From Adiantum capillus-veneris (taxonomy: Eukaryota > Streptophyta > Polypodiopsida > Polypodiales > Pteridaceae): a stretch of 64,000 nucleotides of DNA. The position numbers and the translations under genes are program-made. Below, one piece after another: positions 21,506-32,593 of the stretch. Below the pieces are notes generated by a model. That model saw only the letters and a list, made by a program, of their open reading frames with translations. It was not told where the DNA came from and made no database searches. Within the stretch, counting starts at the first letter, position 1. Each line of letters starts with the position of its first letter. The stretch is taken from contig CM043952.1 of the NCBI GenBank assembly GCA_014529385.2, forward strand, positions 158,443,557-158,507,556, read 5' to 3'.

Positions 21506-23760
21506 GTAAATTTAGAAAGATACCCAGACCCAATTCTAATGGCAGGTTTGGTGCAGAAAGTCTGCAAAATATACTGCCCAAAAAGTATATCCTTGTTAAA
21601 TAGATTTCTTTGTATTCTAAGTGATCATGTATAGAGTATACAGATATGACTAACACCATTTCCAGAAATTTAATAAAATTAAGAGTTGCTCTTCACAGTT
21701 TACTTAGGGGGTTCATTTATAAAATGTCCAGGTGCCAGAAGGACATCATAAAGCTTTCGACTAAACTTCAAGGCATACTGACACAAGCGTTCATTTTTCC
21801 GTCATTATATGTCCTTGATTTGTCGTTGCTCCTTGAAACCTTTGTTCCTTCATGAAGAGGGCAAGCTGCCCTTGCAACAATTGAACATTTCCTTTGGTAA
21901 GCCTATATTTTGCACGCCCACCACATTCAAGGCACTCGCAGGCCATTATAACATCTCCTGGGGACACCAACTTAACATACACATATTCTTTCTACTTGGT
22001 GCACATATTCTTTCTAGCTTTGATGAGGCTTCTTTGGGTGGCTTTTTGCCTCACTAGCTTGAGAGGGAGAAAATTCCATGAGCTTCCTCTCAAGACATTG
22101 ACTGCAGAGGAATGTTTAATATCCATGCAAAAATAAATTTATATGGCCTTCATCTACAAGGAAAAACATAGCCCTTGCACGTCATGATATGTGGTTAATA
22201 TTTGCAAACAAATATTAGCCCGTCCCACAAGTACTGGGAAAAAAAAACAACTGATTGGCCCAATCTTCGAAGTAATTAATAAATAGAATTGATTTCTCTT
22301 AGTTTTAACATTGAGGTTAAAAAAGGTGTTATAAGTCTGTTGAATATGTGACACATAACGTGTTCCTTTGCAATACAAGCTACTTCCAAATGTGATAATA
22401 AAGTTGAAGTGAACATGATTGTGATTAGTCTAAAGCTATTACCGAATGTGGCCTTCGAGTACTGAAAAAGCTTTAAAGCTTTAAGTGCCAATTGCCTCGT
22501 ATAGTCAGACAGAGATGCCAATGTCCAACACCACTGAAGTACTTGCCAATTTTTGAGTGTCACAATAAAATTACACACAGAGTTGTGCTCTATGGGTAGG
22601 AAGATGGAAAGGGCAGCAACTGTATCTACTTTAGTAAACAAAAGGACGACGACGATTCCCTTTGAATGCACAAATGGTGTGTATATAGTCATAGATAAGG
22701 ACATTCTCCCAGAAAGGCTAGTGTGTGGAAACCTCTGCACCGACCCCAAACACACGTGCGCACGCGCACGCACACACACATCAAGGTCTTTCTTTGCCAG
22801 CAGGATTCCCGAATCATCAAAAGTTCAAAACTTCACCATGTCATAGAAAATCTCAATAAATCAGGTTTGTTGCCATCCTCACCTTCACAATAACTTGCAA
22901 CTGTGTTAATTAAAGCAGATTGAAGGACTTCTCTTGAAAACTAGTTTGGGAGGGAATACATTATAGACGAAGGAAGCATGCACCCATCATAGCAAGCCTC
23001 GAATCCCACATCTATTGTACAATATACATAGACAAAGATCTAAGTTAAGATTGCAAATGTAGTTAGAACTCATAATCTGATGCCAGGGCAGAAAGTCTTG
23101 TACATCAATACAACGGCAACAGGGGGACAAGAACTTTCCCATCGCGTCTTCTCAACCCTGAACCACATGCAAAAAAACCCACACATTTCGGAGGACTTTG
23201 AATCCATTACATTAAAACACATAAGCAACAAGGCATCAAGAATGTTCCAATGGGGACCATCCACAAAAAAAAAAAGTTATTCTTCTTTAGAAAGGTAGCT
23301 GTCCATAACAGCATCAAATAGAGGGGTGTAATTGACAGATCACTTATTTCTGCAAATGATAAAATGCTGTCAGTCCAATATTGAAGTCTCCTTCGAGTTT
23401 CACATGAATAGTCAATTGTTACTATGCCACTATCATTCTTCCACCACAACTGAAATTGCATTCTTCTCTAGCATAGAATAAAACTCCTCAGTTTTCCTCC
23501 TCTCATTCAAATGGTGAATCTTCCACAGAGCCCCCCCTGTAAAGAAAGAAAAAAAGGCACTGCTGAGGGTACCTTTGATACAGATCACATAATTCACTCT
23601 TTCATAGCCAAGGTAAGTACAACCCCTGATATGCACTACCAACTGATGTCTAGTATAATCTGCCAGATGGAAGACAAGTTTGTATGCGCACACTTTCTAT
23701 CTATCTATCATCTATATACCTAGATGAATCCAGGATAAGCCCAGATTCACCTTTAAAAGG
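21506..23760. other. Unassigned stretch, no supported gene
   Basis: Several ORFs of 60-170 codons occur on both strands (for example 22276-22779 minus), without recognisable domains, codon pattern or repeats. An alternating purine-pyrimidine tract ACACACGTGCGCACGCGCAC lies at about 22750, which could adopt Z-DNA. Confidence 0.3.
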
Positions 23761-24199
23761 AAAGTGCAGGTATAGACTCACGGTAGTCATCCACAACACA
23801 ATATAACCATCAGCTCCATCATGCATAGTATTGACTAAACACTATTGACATCCCCACAACGTCCTCAATGCCCCATAGCGGGTATCAATATATATGCTCC
23901 TTCACACCCCTACCACACACACACACACACATATGAGAGCATACAATGTAACCATTTGCATAAGAAGTTTCTGTCAAACTCTAGAGATGCAGGGTAGACT
24001 CAGCCATAATGAAACCTAGCACTAAAAGTAGCTATCATCTTGTTGAAAATGATGTGTGGTGCCCTGTGCATGTGATCAAACTCTAATTGATGAGGTAAAG
24101 GATGGAGGATAGCAATCTTACATAAGCGCAATGAGAGCCTAGAGAAGGCATTCTCCAAGGCCTATTGAAAGGGCTAGGGTATGCAATTCTAGCCTGATG
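23761..24199. other. Stretch with possible distant similarity to the PLE 3' region
   Basis: Short motifs appear in the same order as in 39190-39400: CTATTGACATCCC versus CTATGACATCCC, CAACGTCCTCAATGCCC versus CACGTCGTCAGTGCCC, and GACTCAGCCATAATGAAACCTAGC versus ACTCAGCCATGATAAAGGCTAGC. A (CA)n array sits at about 23912-23930. This may be an old PLE 3' remnant; support is weak. Confidence 0.3.
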
Positions 24200-24675
24200 A
24201 GTCTTTACACTTATCTTCTCCTCTATTACTCTGTGCCCCTATGACGGGTTTCTGGTTTCAGTGTAGAGATCTGTTAGTTGCTCTCTCAAAATCGGAATTT
24301 TTCAGTTCTCTCTCTTTCTAGAGACAGTTTCTCTCTAGGAAAGTGCTGTTTTCTCTCTCTACCAGCCAGGTACAGTTTCTCTCTTTAGAATCTGCTATTT
24401 TCCTCTCTAGAAATTCTGGCAGAATTTCTCTCTAAAACAAGCTGATTTTTTCTCTCCAAAAGTGAAGAACCATTTTTTAATCTCTTGTAAAGCTACTTGC
24501 TCTTGCTTTACCCGAATAAGCACTTGCTTTTTGCTTTTCCCTGAAAAGCATGTACTTCTAGCTTTTCCTACTTGCTTCTGTGCTTTAGTTTTAAGAGTTT
24601 GTTTTTGCTTTAAGCATGTGTGGGTGGACTAAAAAGCCAAAGGCTCTTAGGAAATTGCTTTTAAGCTTCCACTGG
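24200..24675. other. Pyrimidine-rich stretch
   Basis: Dense in TTTCTCTCTCTA-type motifs and in CTTGCTTTT repeats (24480-24660). It may be an LTR remnant, but no partner repeat is present in the window. Confidence 0.3.
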
Positions 24676-24728
24676 CACATCACCCACAAAGGGTCTTAAA
24701 AGACTCACGTGAAACGCATTATGAACAA
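24676..24728 (-). pseudogene. Fragment of a B/C-family integrase C-terminus
   Basis: Nearly identical to part of element B around 32378-32430 (GGCACATCACCCACRAAGGG ... GTGAAACGCATTATGAA), which encodes the AFHVSLLRPFVGD segment after the integrase core. It is directly joined to an E-family gag fragment. Confidence 0.7.
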
Positions 24729-25450
24729 TCTAGTTTCATGTGACCTTAGTGTGACACTCAAAACATCTTTTGTCACGTGCATACTCAGCTCGTTCTTCAA
24801 GAGTTAACCAACCTCCTAAAATACCTTGAGCAGATTTTTCATTAGGCGTCAACTTAGGGGTGTCCTGAGTTTTAGCCTTTCCTTTATCATCACTGTGAGA
24901 CTTTTGTGCTCTAGGTTAGAAGAAGATTGAGAAGAAAAATTACCGTCATGCTTACCAATGGTCGCTATGCGTTGAGTTTCGCATGCTTGCTCACGCTCAA
25001 GCTCCACAGCTGCCCTTCTTTCTTCGCGATCTCCATCCATGGTGGCTCGTTGAGTCTCTTGCTATAGCATCATCTCCATCGTCGTCTTGACCAAAGCCTC
25101 CATAGGATTTGGTGCAATCCGTGGCATAGATGGGGATGGGGGAGGATCGGGAACAATCCTCCTGGTGTAGAAACTTCTTCTCCTCCAACTCCACTCTCAT
25201 CATCTTCACGCAAAGTATCCATTCCTCTTTGGGTGATTCGGGTGATGACCATGCACTGAGCTCTTGGGTACTTGGGGTCTTGGGTTCTTGAGGTTCTTCA
25301 GTTCTTGGCTTGCAATCTGCGTTCAAGAAGGCTTTTCTCTTACCCAAGCTCCAACTCCTTCATGTAGATGCACCCCTTGGCGGCCTTGCACTCACACCAA
25401 GGTTGCTATTTCCCACCTCACGTTGATTGGCCTACCGCTAAGTGCAAGGT
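24729..25450 (-). pseudogene. E-family gag fragment with 5' leader
   Basis: Minus strand: leader similar to 50420-50470 (CCTTGGTGTGAGTGCAAG-like, 25366-25440), then a gag start in the VVITRITQRGMDT form of the family's MVVTRSGMDT (about 25250), and an RREERRAAVELEREQ basic coiled-coil-like segment. After an internal deletion come KLTPNEKSAQGILGGWL and CFECHTK, the start of the zinc knuckle. Element E has the same order (58560-58680). The join to a B-family integrase fragment at 24728 makes a chimera. Confidence 0.7.
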
Positions 25451-25510
25451 GTCACAAGGCGGGCTCCACGTGCCAATAGAAAAGAACACGGGAGCGGCCA
25501 AGGCACTCAC
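25448..25510. repeat. D-family LTR start, fragment
   Basis: TGTCACAAGGCGGGCTCCAC then GTGCCAATAGAAAAGAACA matches the left end of the D LTRs at 44583 and 46912. Similarity fades beyond about 25510. Confidence 0.5.
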
Positions 25511-26594
25511 GAGTCTTCTACACTGCTTGGAATTTGCAGATCTACGCCATTGTCAGGTATCTACACCCAGCCAGCACTTTTCCAGCATGTTCTTGTTTTT
25601 TCTTTGTTTTCAGCCCCTCAATGGCTGAAAAGTGCGAAAAACCCCTCATCTGAACCTCTGCGACGGTCCTCGTACGGATCGGTGGCGTACAGGCACGCTG
25701 AAATCTCTGTTGCAGCAGCATTTTCAGCGCCCTTTGCACCGTTTTTTAGGCAGACAACATGCTGAGTTTTTGCCTATTACGTGGTCGGTCACTCCATTGC
25801 TCATTGCGACACCATCCAATGGTCGTCTGAGCTGTTATTGTGAACTGCTACAGCATTGGAGACGGTACCTTCTTCGGCAAATTGAGATCTTATCGTCGAT
25901 CCTTGGGAGATCCATTCATTCCAGCCATCATTCGGCGGTTGCACACTCCAAAGGGGGTGGTGACTTTGTGGTTTGCTATAGACACACCTATGCACTCATC
26001 GTAGGAGTTCACACGAGATATGGCCATGCTCATGGCATATGGGATTCCGACATTCCTAGAAAAGACACCAGAAAGACACTTACCACTTGACCTCGACACG
26101 TCAGATCACTTGCTTACACAAGAGCATCTACATGGGACTTAGCGAGAGGATCTTGAGACTTGGATCTCTTCTTGGACAGGTTCATTGCTTGGATCTAAAG
26201 ACTGGAGTAGGACTTTAGTGCTTTGGACTCTCGTAGAGAGTTTACCCGCGAGAGGCGGAAGATCAGGTATCCCGCGACTACATCAGAGTCACCCGGAGCT
26301 TGGCTTGGATGGTAGTGCAGTTGCTCTTCCTACACTCCTAATCATTTGGATTGCTACCTTCAGAGTTTCTTACACTCACCCTCGGTAACCTTACAGTAGA
26401 CTTATCCCCCGACTTGGGCAGTAGTCCACTCCCAACTCATTCACATTGAGAGCCACACCGAGTTGCGGTTTGGTGGCGACGTTGGCGTGGATTATGTTTT
26501 GGTTGACACTGGAGGATTGGAGGCAAGAGATACAGGCAAGACGACGCAGACACATTGGTCTTGCCTTTCCTCTTCTCAGAGGTTATTCACAATG
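25511..26594. other. Unassigned stretch, probably LTR-element derived
   Basis: No ORF with recognisable domains. It includes TTTTCAGCCCC and GCTGAAA motifs that recur in the B, C and F LTRs, so an LTR origin is likely. Confidence 0.3.
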
Positions 26595-26874
26595 CAGACT
26601 GCTTAGTCTGGCTTCCCTTCTTCATACAGGATGATCGCGGTGCAGACAGCTTGGTCTGACCACACCTCTTCTCAAAGGCCCTTCACAGTGCAGATTGTTG
26701 AGTCTAGCTTTCCCCTCATCTTGGATTACCCTACCTACTGATAGGACACCATCTGGTGGTGGTCTGTGCGGTCTATCTATGACTGTTGCAGCTTACGGTA
26801 GCTTCTACAGTGCAGACTGTTTAGTCTGACTTTCCTTGTTTCAGAGGAGTTTACGACGTAGATTGCTACATCTA
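26595..26874. repeat. Five-copy hairpin repeat (about 48-bp unit)
   Basis: Hairpins at 26595-26610, 26643-26658, 26691-26706, 26813-26828 and 26859-26874, with 48, 48, 122 and 46 bp between starts. Examples: CAGACT-GCTT-AGTCTG, CAGAC-AGCTTG-GTCTG and TAGAT-TGCTAC-ATCTA. Between the hairpins a pyrimidine-rich segment (CTTTCC/CTTCCC, CTTCTCA) is shared. The stem bases change in paired fashion between copies 1 and 5. Confidence 0.7.
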
Positions 26875-27004
26875 GCCTTCCTGCTTAGCCATCTGGCCAC
26901 ACTGGGTTGCAAGTTCATGCATTGACAGGCTTCCGGTCATTCTCATGACGGTTCCTGGGTTTCTCCATTTTCTCAGGACGGTTTGACTACAGACACCACA
27001 GATC

Positions 27005-27054
<50 letters not shown>

Positions 27055-28129
27055 CCGCATCTACGCACTCTCACAGTCCCAAACCCCCCTCCAAGGGCCC
27101 CCCTCTCTAGTAATAGAGAGGTATTTGCTTCAGATTGTACAAAGTCTGGTACAATGCTTCTAGATGTTGTAGTATTGATGATGACTATGTCGACGACGAT
27201 GATGGAGACTGTGACGATGACTACCAAGGTGTCATCGTCAAGTCCGAGATCTACGACGATGGCGACGAAGATGTCGTCGTCAAAATAGGGATTTGCGATG
27301 ACGATGACGATGTCGACGACGACGATAAGGCTGAAATCTGAAAACGCTAGATGCTTCTGCTATGGATCTGCTATTGTGGCAGTATCGCGGCTTAGATTTG
27401 CAACCGCCAAGTTGCACTTGGGCTGAAATACAAAAACGCTAGGCTGATCTCGGTGAAAATGCAAAACACTGGCTGGTCTCTGCTGAATCTGCAAAACGCC
27501 AGGCTGATCTGCTGAAATCTGGAAATGCTAGGCTGGTCTGGGTGAAGATGGGAGCAATCTGCAACCGGGTGGGAGCTGGTTCTCGCGGGCCTAAGGGCTG
27601 AAAACTGAAATCGCTGGTGCTTGTGGCTGAAAGAGCTGATGGTTGTCTTAAGAAAACGTTGGGGAGCTTGAGGGTCACTGCCTATCTGCTGCGGGTGCCT
27701 GCCCTTTTTGTGTCCCTGTTTGTTCTGCTAGGGCTAGGTCTTCATTTATAGGAAATAGATGTCGGGTAGGGTAAACTTCCCAACAAACTTAGAAAAAAAG
27801 AATTCCAAAAGTCACCTTTATTAAAAGGACTTATAAGAGGTGATTCACACGCGAGGTCGGAATTGGAACCATGCGGCGGAAAATGTTCATGCTAGATACT
27901 GGCTACTGATGCTAATGATCCTTGGTTGTACAATCAGAGGGTATGCAGCTACTCTGAGTGCCTAGACATGCAACGCTTGTGCACAGGCTCACAAGGTTGA
28001 CAAAACACTTCCTACGCTTTCTAAACCCTAGAAGTAGGAACAGCATGTAGGATATGAAGAGGGTTGCCATTTGATGTGCCTTAATCGTCTTCTTGACAAG
28101 AATAAAGTGTTAGATGTGCACGTGACAAT
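26875..28129. other. Unassigned stretch with (CT)n and an aspartate-codon simple repeat
   Basis: Contains (CT)n at 27009-27049 and a GAC/GAT-rich cryptic repeat at about 27165-27335 (both strands give low-complexity ORFs). A series of GCTGATCTGCTGAAATCTG-like repeats follows at 27425-27540. These resemble parts of E and F LTRs but no defined element end was found. Confidence 0.35.
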
Positions 28130-28505
28130 ATTCCAAATGCATCATGTGATGGGTGACAGGAGCATCGGAAAGGGAATAATCCGTTGGTCTGGCAGGAAAC
28201 CCAAACTGGAAAGAGGAATACGCGTAAAGATGCAAGCACAAGAATAAAGATGGAATCTGAAAAGCTTTTTTTTAAAAGCGGAATATTTTGGTGTTTTCCA
28301 GGAAAAGCATACGCTTTTCCGCGAGGAATCTGTGTTTGCATTGCATCTGTGCCTGAGAACTGCATCCGGAGATGCCTGGAATGTGAATGTATAGCATCAA
28401 TTTTCAGCTCACTCAGCTTTATTGAGTTTTGGTCAGGTACACCTTTTTTTTAAGAAGTGACCGACTGCCCACCCAATAAGTGGGCAGCCCTCTTAAATTA
28501 AAGTA
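28130..28505 (+). repeat. F-family LTR remnant
   Basis: Reverse complement of F LTR sequence (52440-52810 and 57315-57685) in collinear blocks: GATGGGTGACAGGAGCATCGG, GGAAAAGCATACGCTTTTCC (variant of the F stem-loop), TTATTGAGTTTT and CCCAATAAGTGGGCAG. It is strongly diverged, and its orientation is opposite to that of the F copy in this window. Confidence 0.6.
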
Positions 28506-28572
28506 AGGCTTAATTTTTATTTTTTTTAAAGAGCTAGCGCTAGCTAGCTGCAACGATCTCTCTCTCTGTGCT

Positions 28573-28950
28573 TGTCACGAGAACGCGGCACCACGTGCCA
28601 ACGGAAAAGAACAGACTGAACAGACTTTTAGGATTTCAATAACAACTGAACTGAAAGAGATACACGACACACGAGGCAAGGAGTGGTGGAGTTCCACCCC
28701 AGAGAGCACTGGCCCCAAACCTTGGCGCCCCTTTCAATATTTCTTTATATTGCTTGAACATACTACATTGCCAGTACTCCACCCTCTGCACCTTCGTACT
28801 GAAGAATGCCAGAGAGTGAGCCAAATAGAAAGTTCCTGGTCCAAAAGTAGATGCCCAAGAGCTGTCAACACAAAAGCAAAAATCCATATAGCTCTGTCAA
28901 CGCAAAATCGGAGACTCCGTATTGCTGCCACGTCATCAACTCGCCACGCA
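28573..28950 (-). repeat. D-family LTR (D2), left half, interrupted by element C
   Basis: Begins TGTCACGAGAACGCGGCACC and follows the D LTR (44583) through CACCCCAGAG, the shared GGCCCCAAAC module (28711-28748) and GCCACGTCATCA. The remainder of this LTR appears after element C at 63895-64000. About 85 bp before element C (28951-29037) are not alignable to D. Confidence 0.7.
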
Positions 28951-29400
28951 AATGAGTGTGTCTGTGGGCTTGCTTTAGTTTAATGTCTTCGGGTAACTTG
29001 GGCCCCATCGGACAAGGTCTCATAAGTTGGTGGGAACTGTCAGGAGGACGTGGCAACTGCTAACCTTAGTTGTTGTTGGTTTCTTTCCCTTCATTTTTGT
29101 TTAATTTTTGGGACCCCCTTTTTACAGTTGCAAATGGCCGGCCTGGCCAGTGTGAAATGGCCAACGGCCGAGAGTTTCACCCGTAGACGAGAAGGCCTTG
29201 TCGCCACGAATTGGTCGGGCCGACCGGCACTGGAATCCGAGCAATAAAAGTATGTCTAGGTTATACTCAAAGTTTGAAGACAAGATCACCCGATAACTGA
29301 GCTATATTGCATTTTTGGATGTGGTCCCAGTGGTGATAGATGGTCAGATGACCAGTGGAAGTGCCATGGAAGCATCTCCTAAAATTTAGGAAACTGCTAT

Positions 29401-29677
29401 CACAAGAAGATTTGGAAATTTTCTCATGTAGGAAAACAGAGTCTTTTTCAGTGTTTTTCATACGATGCATAACATCATAAGCTTCTGCTCAAGAGGCACC
29501 GCATACCTAGCTAGGTACGATTGAGGGGACCGCCGGCCCCCGCCACACCGGGCCGACGGTCCCCTACCCCCAATCGTACCTAGCTAGGTATGCAGTGCCT
29601 CCCTCACAAAAGCTCATGATGTTAAAGTAAGTGACAATGTGGGAATTATTGTGAGAATTTGTCCAAAACTTCTTGTG
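29401..29677. mobile_element. Foldback MITE (277 bp) in the LTR of C
   Basis: Absent from the 3' LTR of C, where the target reads GCTATTTTGGGCC. Here TAT (29398-29400) and TAT (29678-29680) flank the insert. The termini are inverted: CACAAGAAGATTTGG versus CACAAGAAGTTTTGG. Most of each half is an inverted copy of the other. The inner arms (29471-29540 and 29558-29627) include ACCTAGCTAGGTACGATTG. The termini and 3-bp TSD fit a CACTA-related origin (canonical CACTACAAGAA), but the assignment to superfamily is inference. Confidence 0.8.
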
Positions 29678-29852
29678 TATTTTGGGCCATGAAATCTGTT
29701 CGCGTCATTAGCTCCGAAATGACAAGAGGAACATTTTATTACTCTACCGCTAAGTCAATTGAGCAACCAGTTGAGATATTTTTAAATCACAAGGTACAAA
29801 ACAGAAAAACCATGCATGAGTGCCATTTGGCACATTTTTGGGCACTTTCCAG

Positions 29853-29853
<1 letters not shown>

Positions 29854-29907
<54 letters not shown>
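29854..29907. repeat. (GA)n microsatellite in the C LTR
   Basis: About 27 GA units; the 3' LTR has only GAGAGGGAGAGAG at this place, so the array expanded after insertion. Confidence 0.95.
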
Positions 29908-29908
<1 letters not shown>

Positions 29909-30417
29909 GTTGAAATTAAACGTGGGGCTGCATTTTCAGCCGTATGGTGGATTGTTGCACGTACAAAAGCTACTGTGTGCTTGCCTACCCTCTATGTACA
30001 GTGAAGTGCAAGAACTGAAGCCTTGCACAGCATTCACTGCTCTCTCTCTCTCTCCCCCCTCCGTGCAGTTATGTGATGCCCCACAAGAGGGCTTTTCATT
30101 TGACCTATGTACAGTTGTGTGGTCATATGCTTTTGTGCCGAGGCAAGAGCCTCTTTGAGCAGGAACAGGAGTAGCTAACTGCTACTCCAAAATCAGGCAC
30201 TGATGAGGGTAATAACCTCCCTGTACAGGTGCATTTTCAGCACTGGTTATGTGCTGTTTTTGGACTGTTTTTCAACCATATGGATGCCAGAAGCATTGGG
30301 AATAGTGCCACATTGTTAGGGGAGAGTATTGGGGGTGTTTAGGGCTGAAAACAGATGAAAAACCAATAATAAAAGAGAGCTGTAATTACTGTTTTTGAGC
30401 TGAAAACAGAGGGTTTA

Positions 30418-31891
30418 TGAAACCGGCCCGTAGGGCGGTAGGCGTTGGCTTTCACCCGATATTCTTTACTTTAGACACACACACACAGAGCACTTTGCAA
30501 AGAGCACTTGCGACGGGAATTAACACTTGAATACACACAGCTCGGAAGCTAGAATGCTCCGAGCATACGCCGACAACCTGTAGGCCCCAAAATTGGCGCC
30601 CCTTTCGGTATTTCATTATTCTTTTGCAGGGTAAATTACAAGGTAAGGTCCTGGGAATCCTTCACGTGTATCCACCTAGATACCATTTGATTTGGCCAAA
30701 TTTCGGCGGCATAACAACCCCAAAACTTGCACGAAACCAATTCCCCTGCTAGAACTCACTTGCACTCGTAAATACCCTCCGATTCCTGCCCAAAAATAGT
30801 AAATTCAGCACGCTGTATTTACTGGTTTTTGCCCTGTTTTCAGCCCCAAACAGTCCCCTAGCTGTCTGCCAATGGGGCACGATTCCCAAGTGTCCTGGCG
30901 TCCGTATGGCTGAAAAACAGTCAAATTACAGCGCATACACAGCGCTGATTTTGCACCTATGCGATGAGGTTATAACCCTCACCGGTGCCTGTTTTGGAGT
31001 AGCAGTCAGCTACCCCTGTTCCTGCTCAAGGAGGCTCTTGCCTCAGCACAAAAGCATGAACCCACACAGCTGTACATCAGTCAAATGAGGAGCCCTCTTG
31101 TGGGGCATCACATAACTGCACGTAGGGGGGAGAGAGAGCAGTGTGTAGTGTGCAGGGCATCACTCCTAGCACCACACTATACATGAGAGGGAAAGGAAGC
31201 ACTCCATAGCTCTTAACCTGTGACCAAAAGCTGAAATGAGGCCTCTCCCAGCTTAAAAATCAGCGCCAATTTTTCTATAGGAGGAAAGTTCATGAAAATG
31301 TGACACTTGGTGCATTTACAAGCATTTTCCCGTTTCGGGTTCGCCGCTTAAAAATATCCTGACCGGTTGCCCAGTTGACTTCGCGGCAGAGTTGTAAAAT
31401 GTTCCCCTAGTCATACCGGAGGTAATGACGCGAACACATTTCACGGCCCAAAATAGCAGTTCCCTAAATTTTAGGAGATGCTTCCGTTGGGCTCCCACTG
31501 GTCTTCTAACCATCTATCCTCATTGGGACTGCATCCAAAAGTGCAATGTGGCTCAACTGTCGGATAATTTTTGTTGGTAGTCCCACCTTGACTTTACACC
31601 TTAATTGAGTTCACTTCCTAGTATCCACCAACTTGCTAAGTGCGACGGGGGAACCTATATGATCTTGCTCTGAGCCTAGACATCCTCTTACCATACGAAT
31701 TCCAGTGCCGACCACTACCCATCTGCGGGTGAAACTACCGTTCACATTGGCCATGCAATGTCCGACCGTTTGCTACTTCAAGAAGAGGGTCTCAAAAACA
31801 AAACAAAACCCCTTGGAAAGAAACCAACAACTAAAGTTAGCAGTTGCCACGTCCTCGTGACATAGTTAACACTTGCCACGTCCTCGTGACA
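30418..31891 (-). repeat. 3' LTR of chromovirus B (1,474 bp)
   Basis: On the element strand TGTCACGAGGACG...GGCCGGTTTCA. Complete, with the shared AATAAA/GGGGCGC module at 30583-30620 (here in reverse on the plus strand). Lies head-to-head with the first segment of the C 5' LTR. Confidence 0.9.
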
Positions 31892-31905
31892 TACCTCCCT
31901 CTTGA
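31892..31905 (-). other. Polypurine tract of chromovirus B
   Basis: AAGAGGGAGGTA on the minus strand directly before the LTR start TGTCACGAGG. The corresponding site of C is at 62755-62767. Confidence 0.85.
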
Positions 31906-32062
31906 AATCGCAAACGTCCTCGATTGCATACCATAAATACACGCCACTGATGATCTTGTGCTATTAACACTCTTTTATCATCGCATGTATCCCCAAGAAA
32001 GGTCATAACATATAGATACAAATGACTTAATGAGGCCTTCATACTTTTGTCATTTCCATCTA

Positions 32063-32545
32063 TTACACTGAATTCATATGTACATTTGATGTACTAGCTC
32101 TATCATTACCCCTCCTTTGCACACGTTGGGTCGGGGCATAAGTAGGTTGTAACCCAAAGGCTTCAAGGTAAAGCTGCAATACACTTGGTGACTCTGACAG
32201 TTCATGCTCCTCCATCCACTTTGCATCCATAGGCGGATAGTTCTTGAACTTCACCAAATAGCGTCTTGCAACTTGTCCTTTAACTTTTCTGTCCTTATGT
32301 GCCAAAACTTGCTCAGGTACCACGATCTCATCAAGTTCCTCAACTTCTGGCTGATCCTCATCTGGTATATCTTCTGGCACATCACCCACGAAGGGCCTTA
32401 GAAGACTCACGTGAAACGCATTATGAATCTTCCATGCATCAGGCAATTTCAGCCTGTAAGCCACATCGTTGATCTTGTGAAGCACTTGAAAAGGCCCATA
32501 GTAATGCATGCTGAGCTTAGGAAACAGTCGTTCCTTGCCCTTCAT
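32063..32545 (-). pseudogene. Integrase C-terminal domain and chromodomain of B
   Basis: 160 codons open. It begins with KGKERLFPKLSMHYYGPFQV, the GPY/F-type integrase C-terminal motif, then AFHVSLLRPFVGD, an acidic linker (DEDQPEVEELDEIV), and a chromodomain (VLAHKDRKVKGQVARRYLV, FKNYPPMDAKWMEEHEL). It ends in a basic tail. The segment itself is intact, and the parallel segment of C (62098-62547) is about equally preserved. The chromodomain would target integration to histone-marked chromatin. Confidence 0.85.
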
Positions 32546-32593
32546 CTTCTTTAACCTTGTCTTTTCAAACCTTAACAGAACCCAATCACCAAG

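Larger units (their letters stand above)
29038..30417 (+). repeat. 5' LTR of chromovirus C, first segment
   Basis: Matches 62768-63785, starting with TGTCAGGAGGACGTGG and reaching CAGAGGGTTTA, where element B is inserted. Contains the MITE at 29401-29677 and a (GA)n array at 29854-29907 that the 3' LTR lacks. Confidence 0.85.

Noticed and set aside
22276-22779. 167-codon minus-strand ORF as a host gene
   Set aside because: No recognisable domain, no splice or codon support, and it lies in sequence with ORFs of similar length in other frames.
26595-26874. CRISPR-like array
   Set aside because: Plant nuclear context, irregular spacing, repeats that diverge and include hairpin stems; no cas genes.
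27001-27126. Third Helitron candidate next to the CT array
   Set aside because: A possible TCTATTACTAGAG start is not preceded by A, and no CTRR hairpin was found at the other end.
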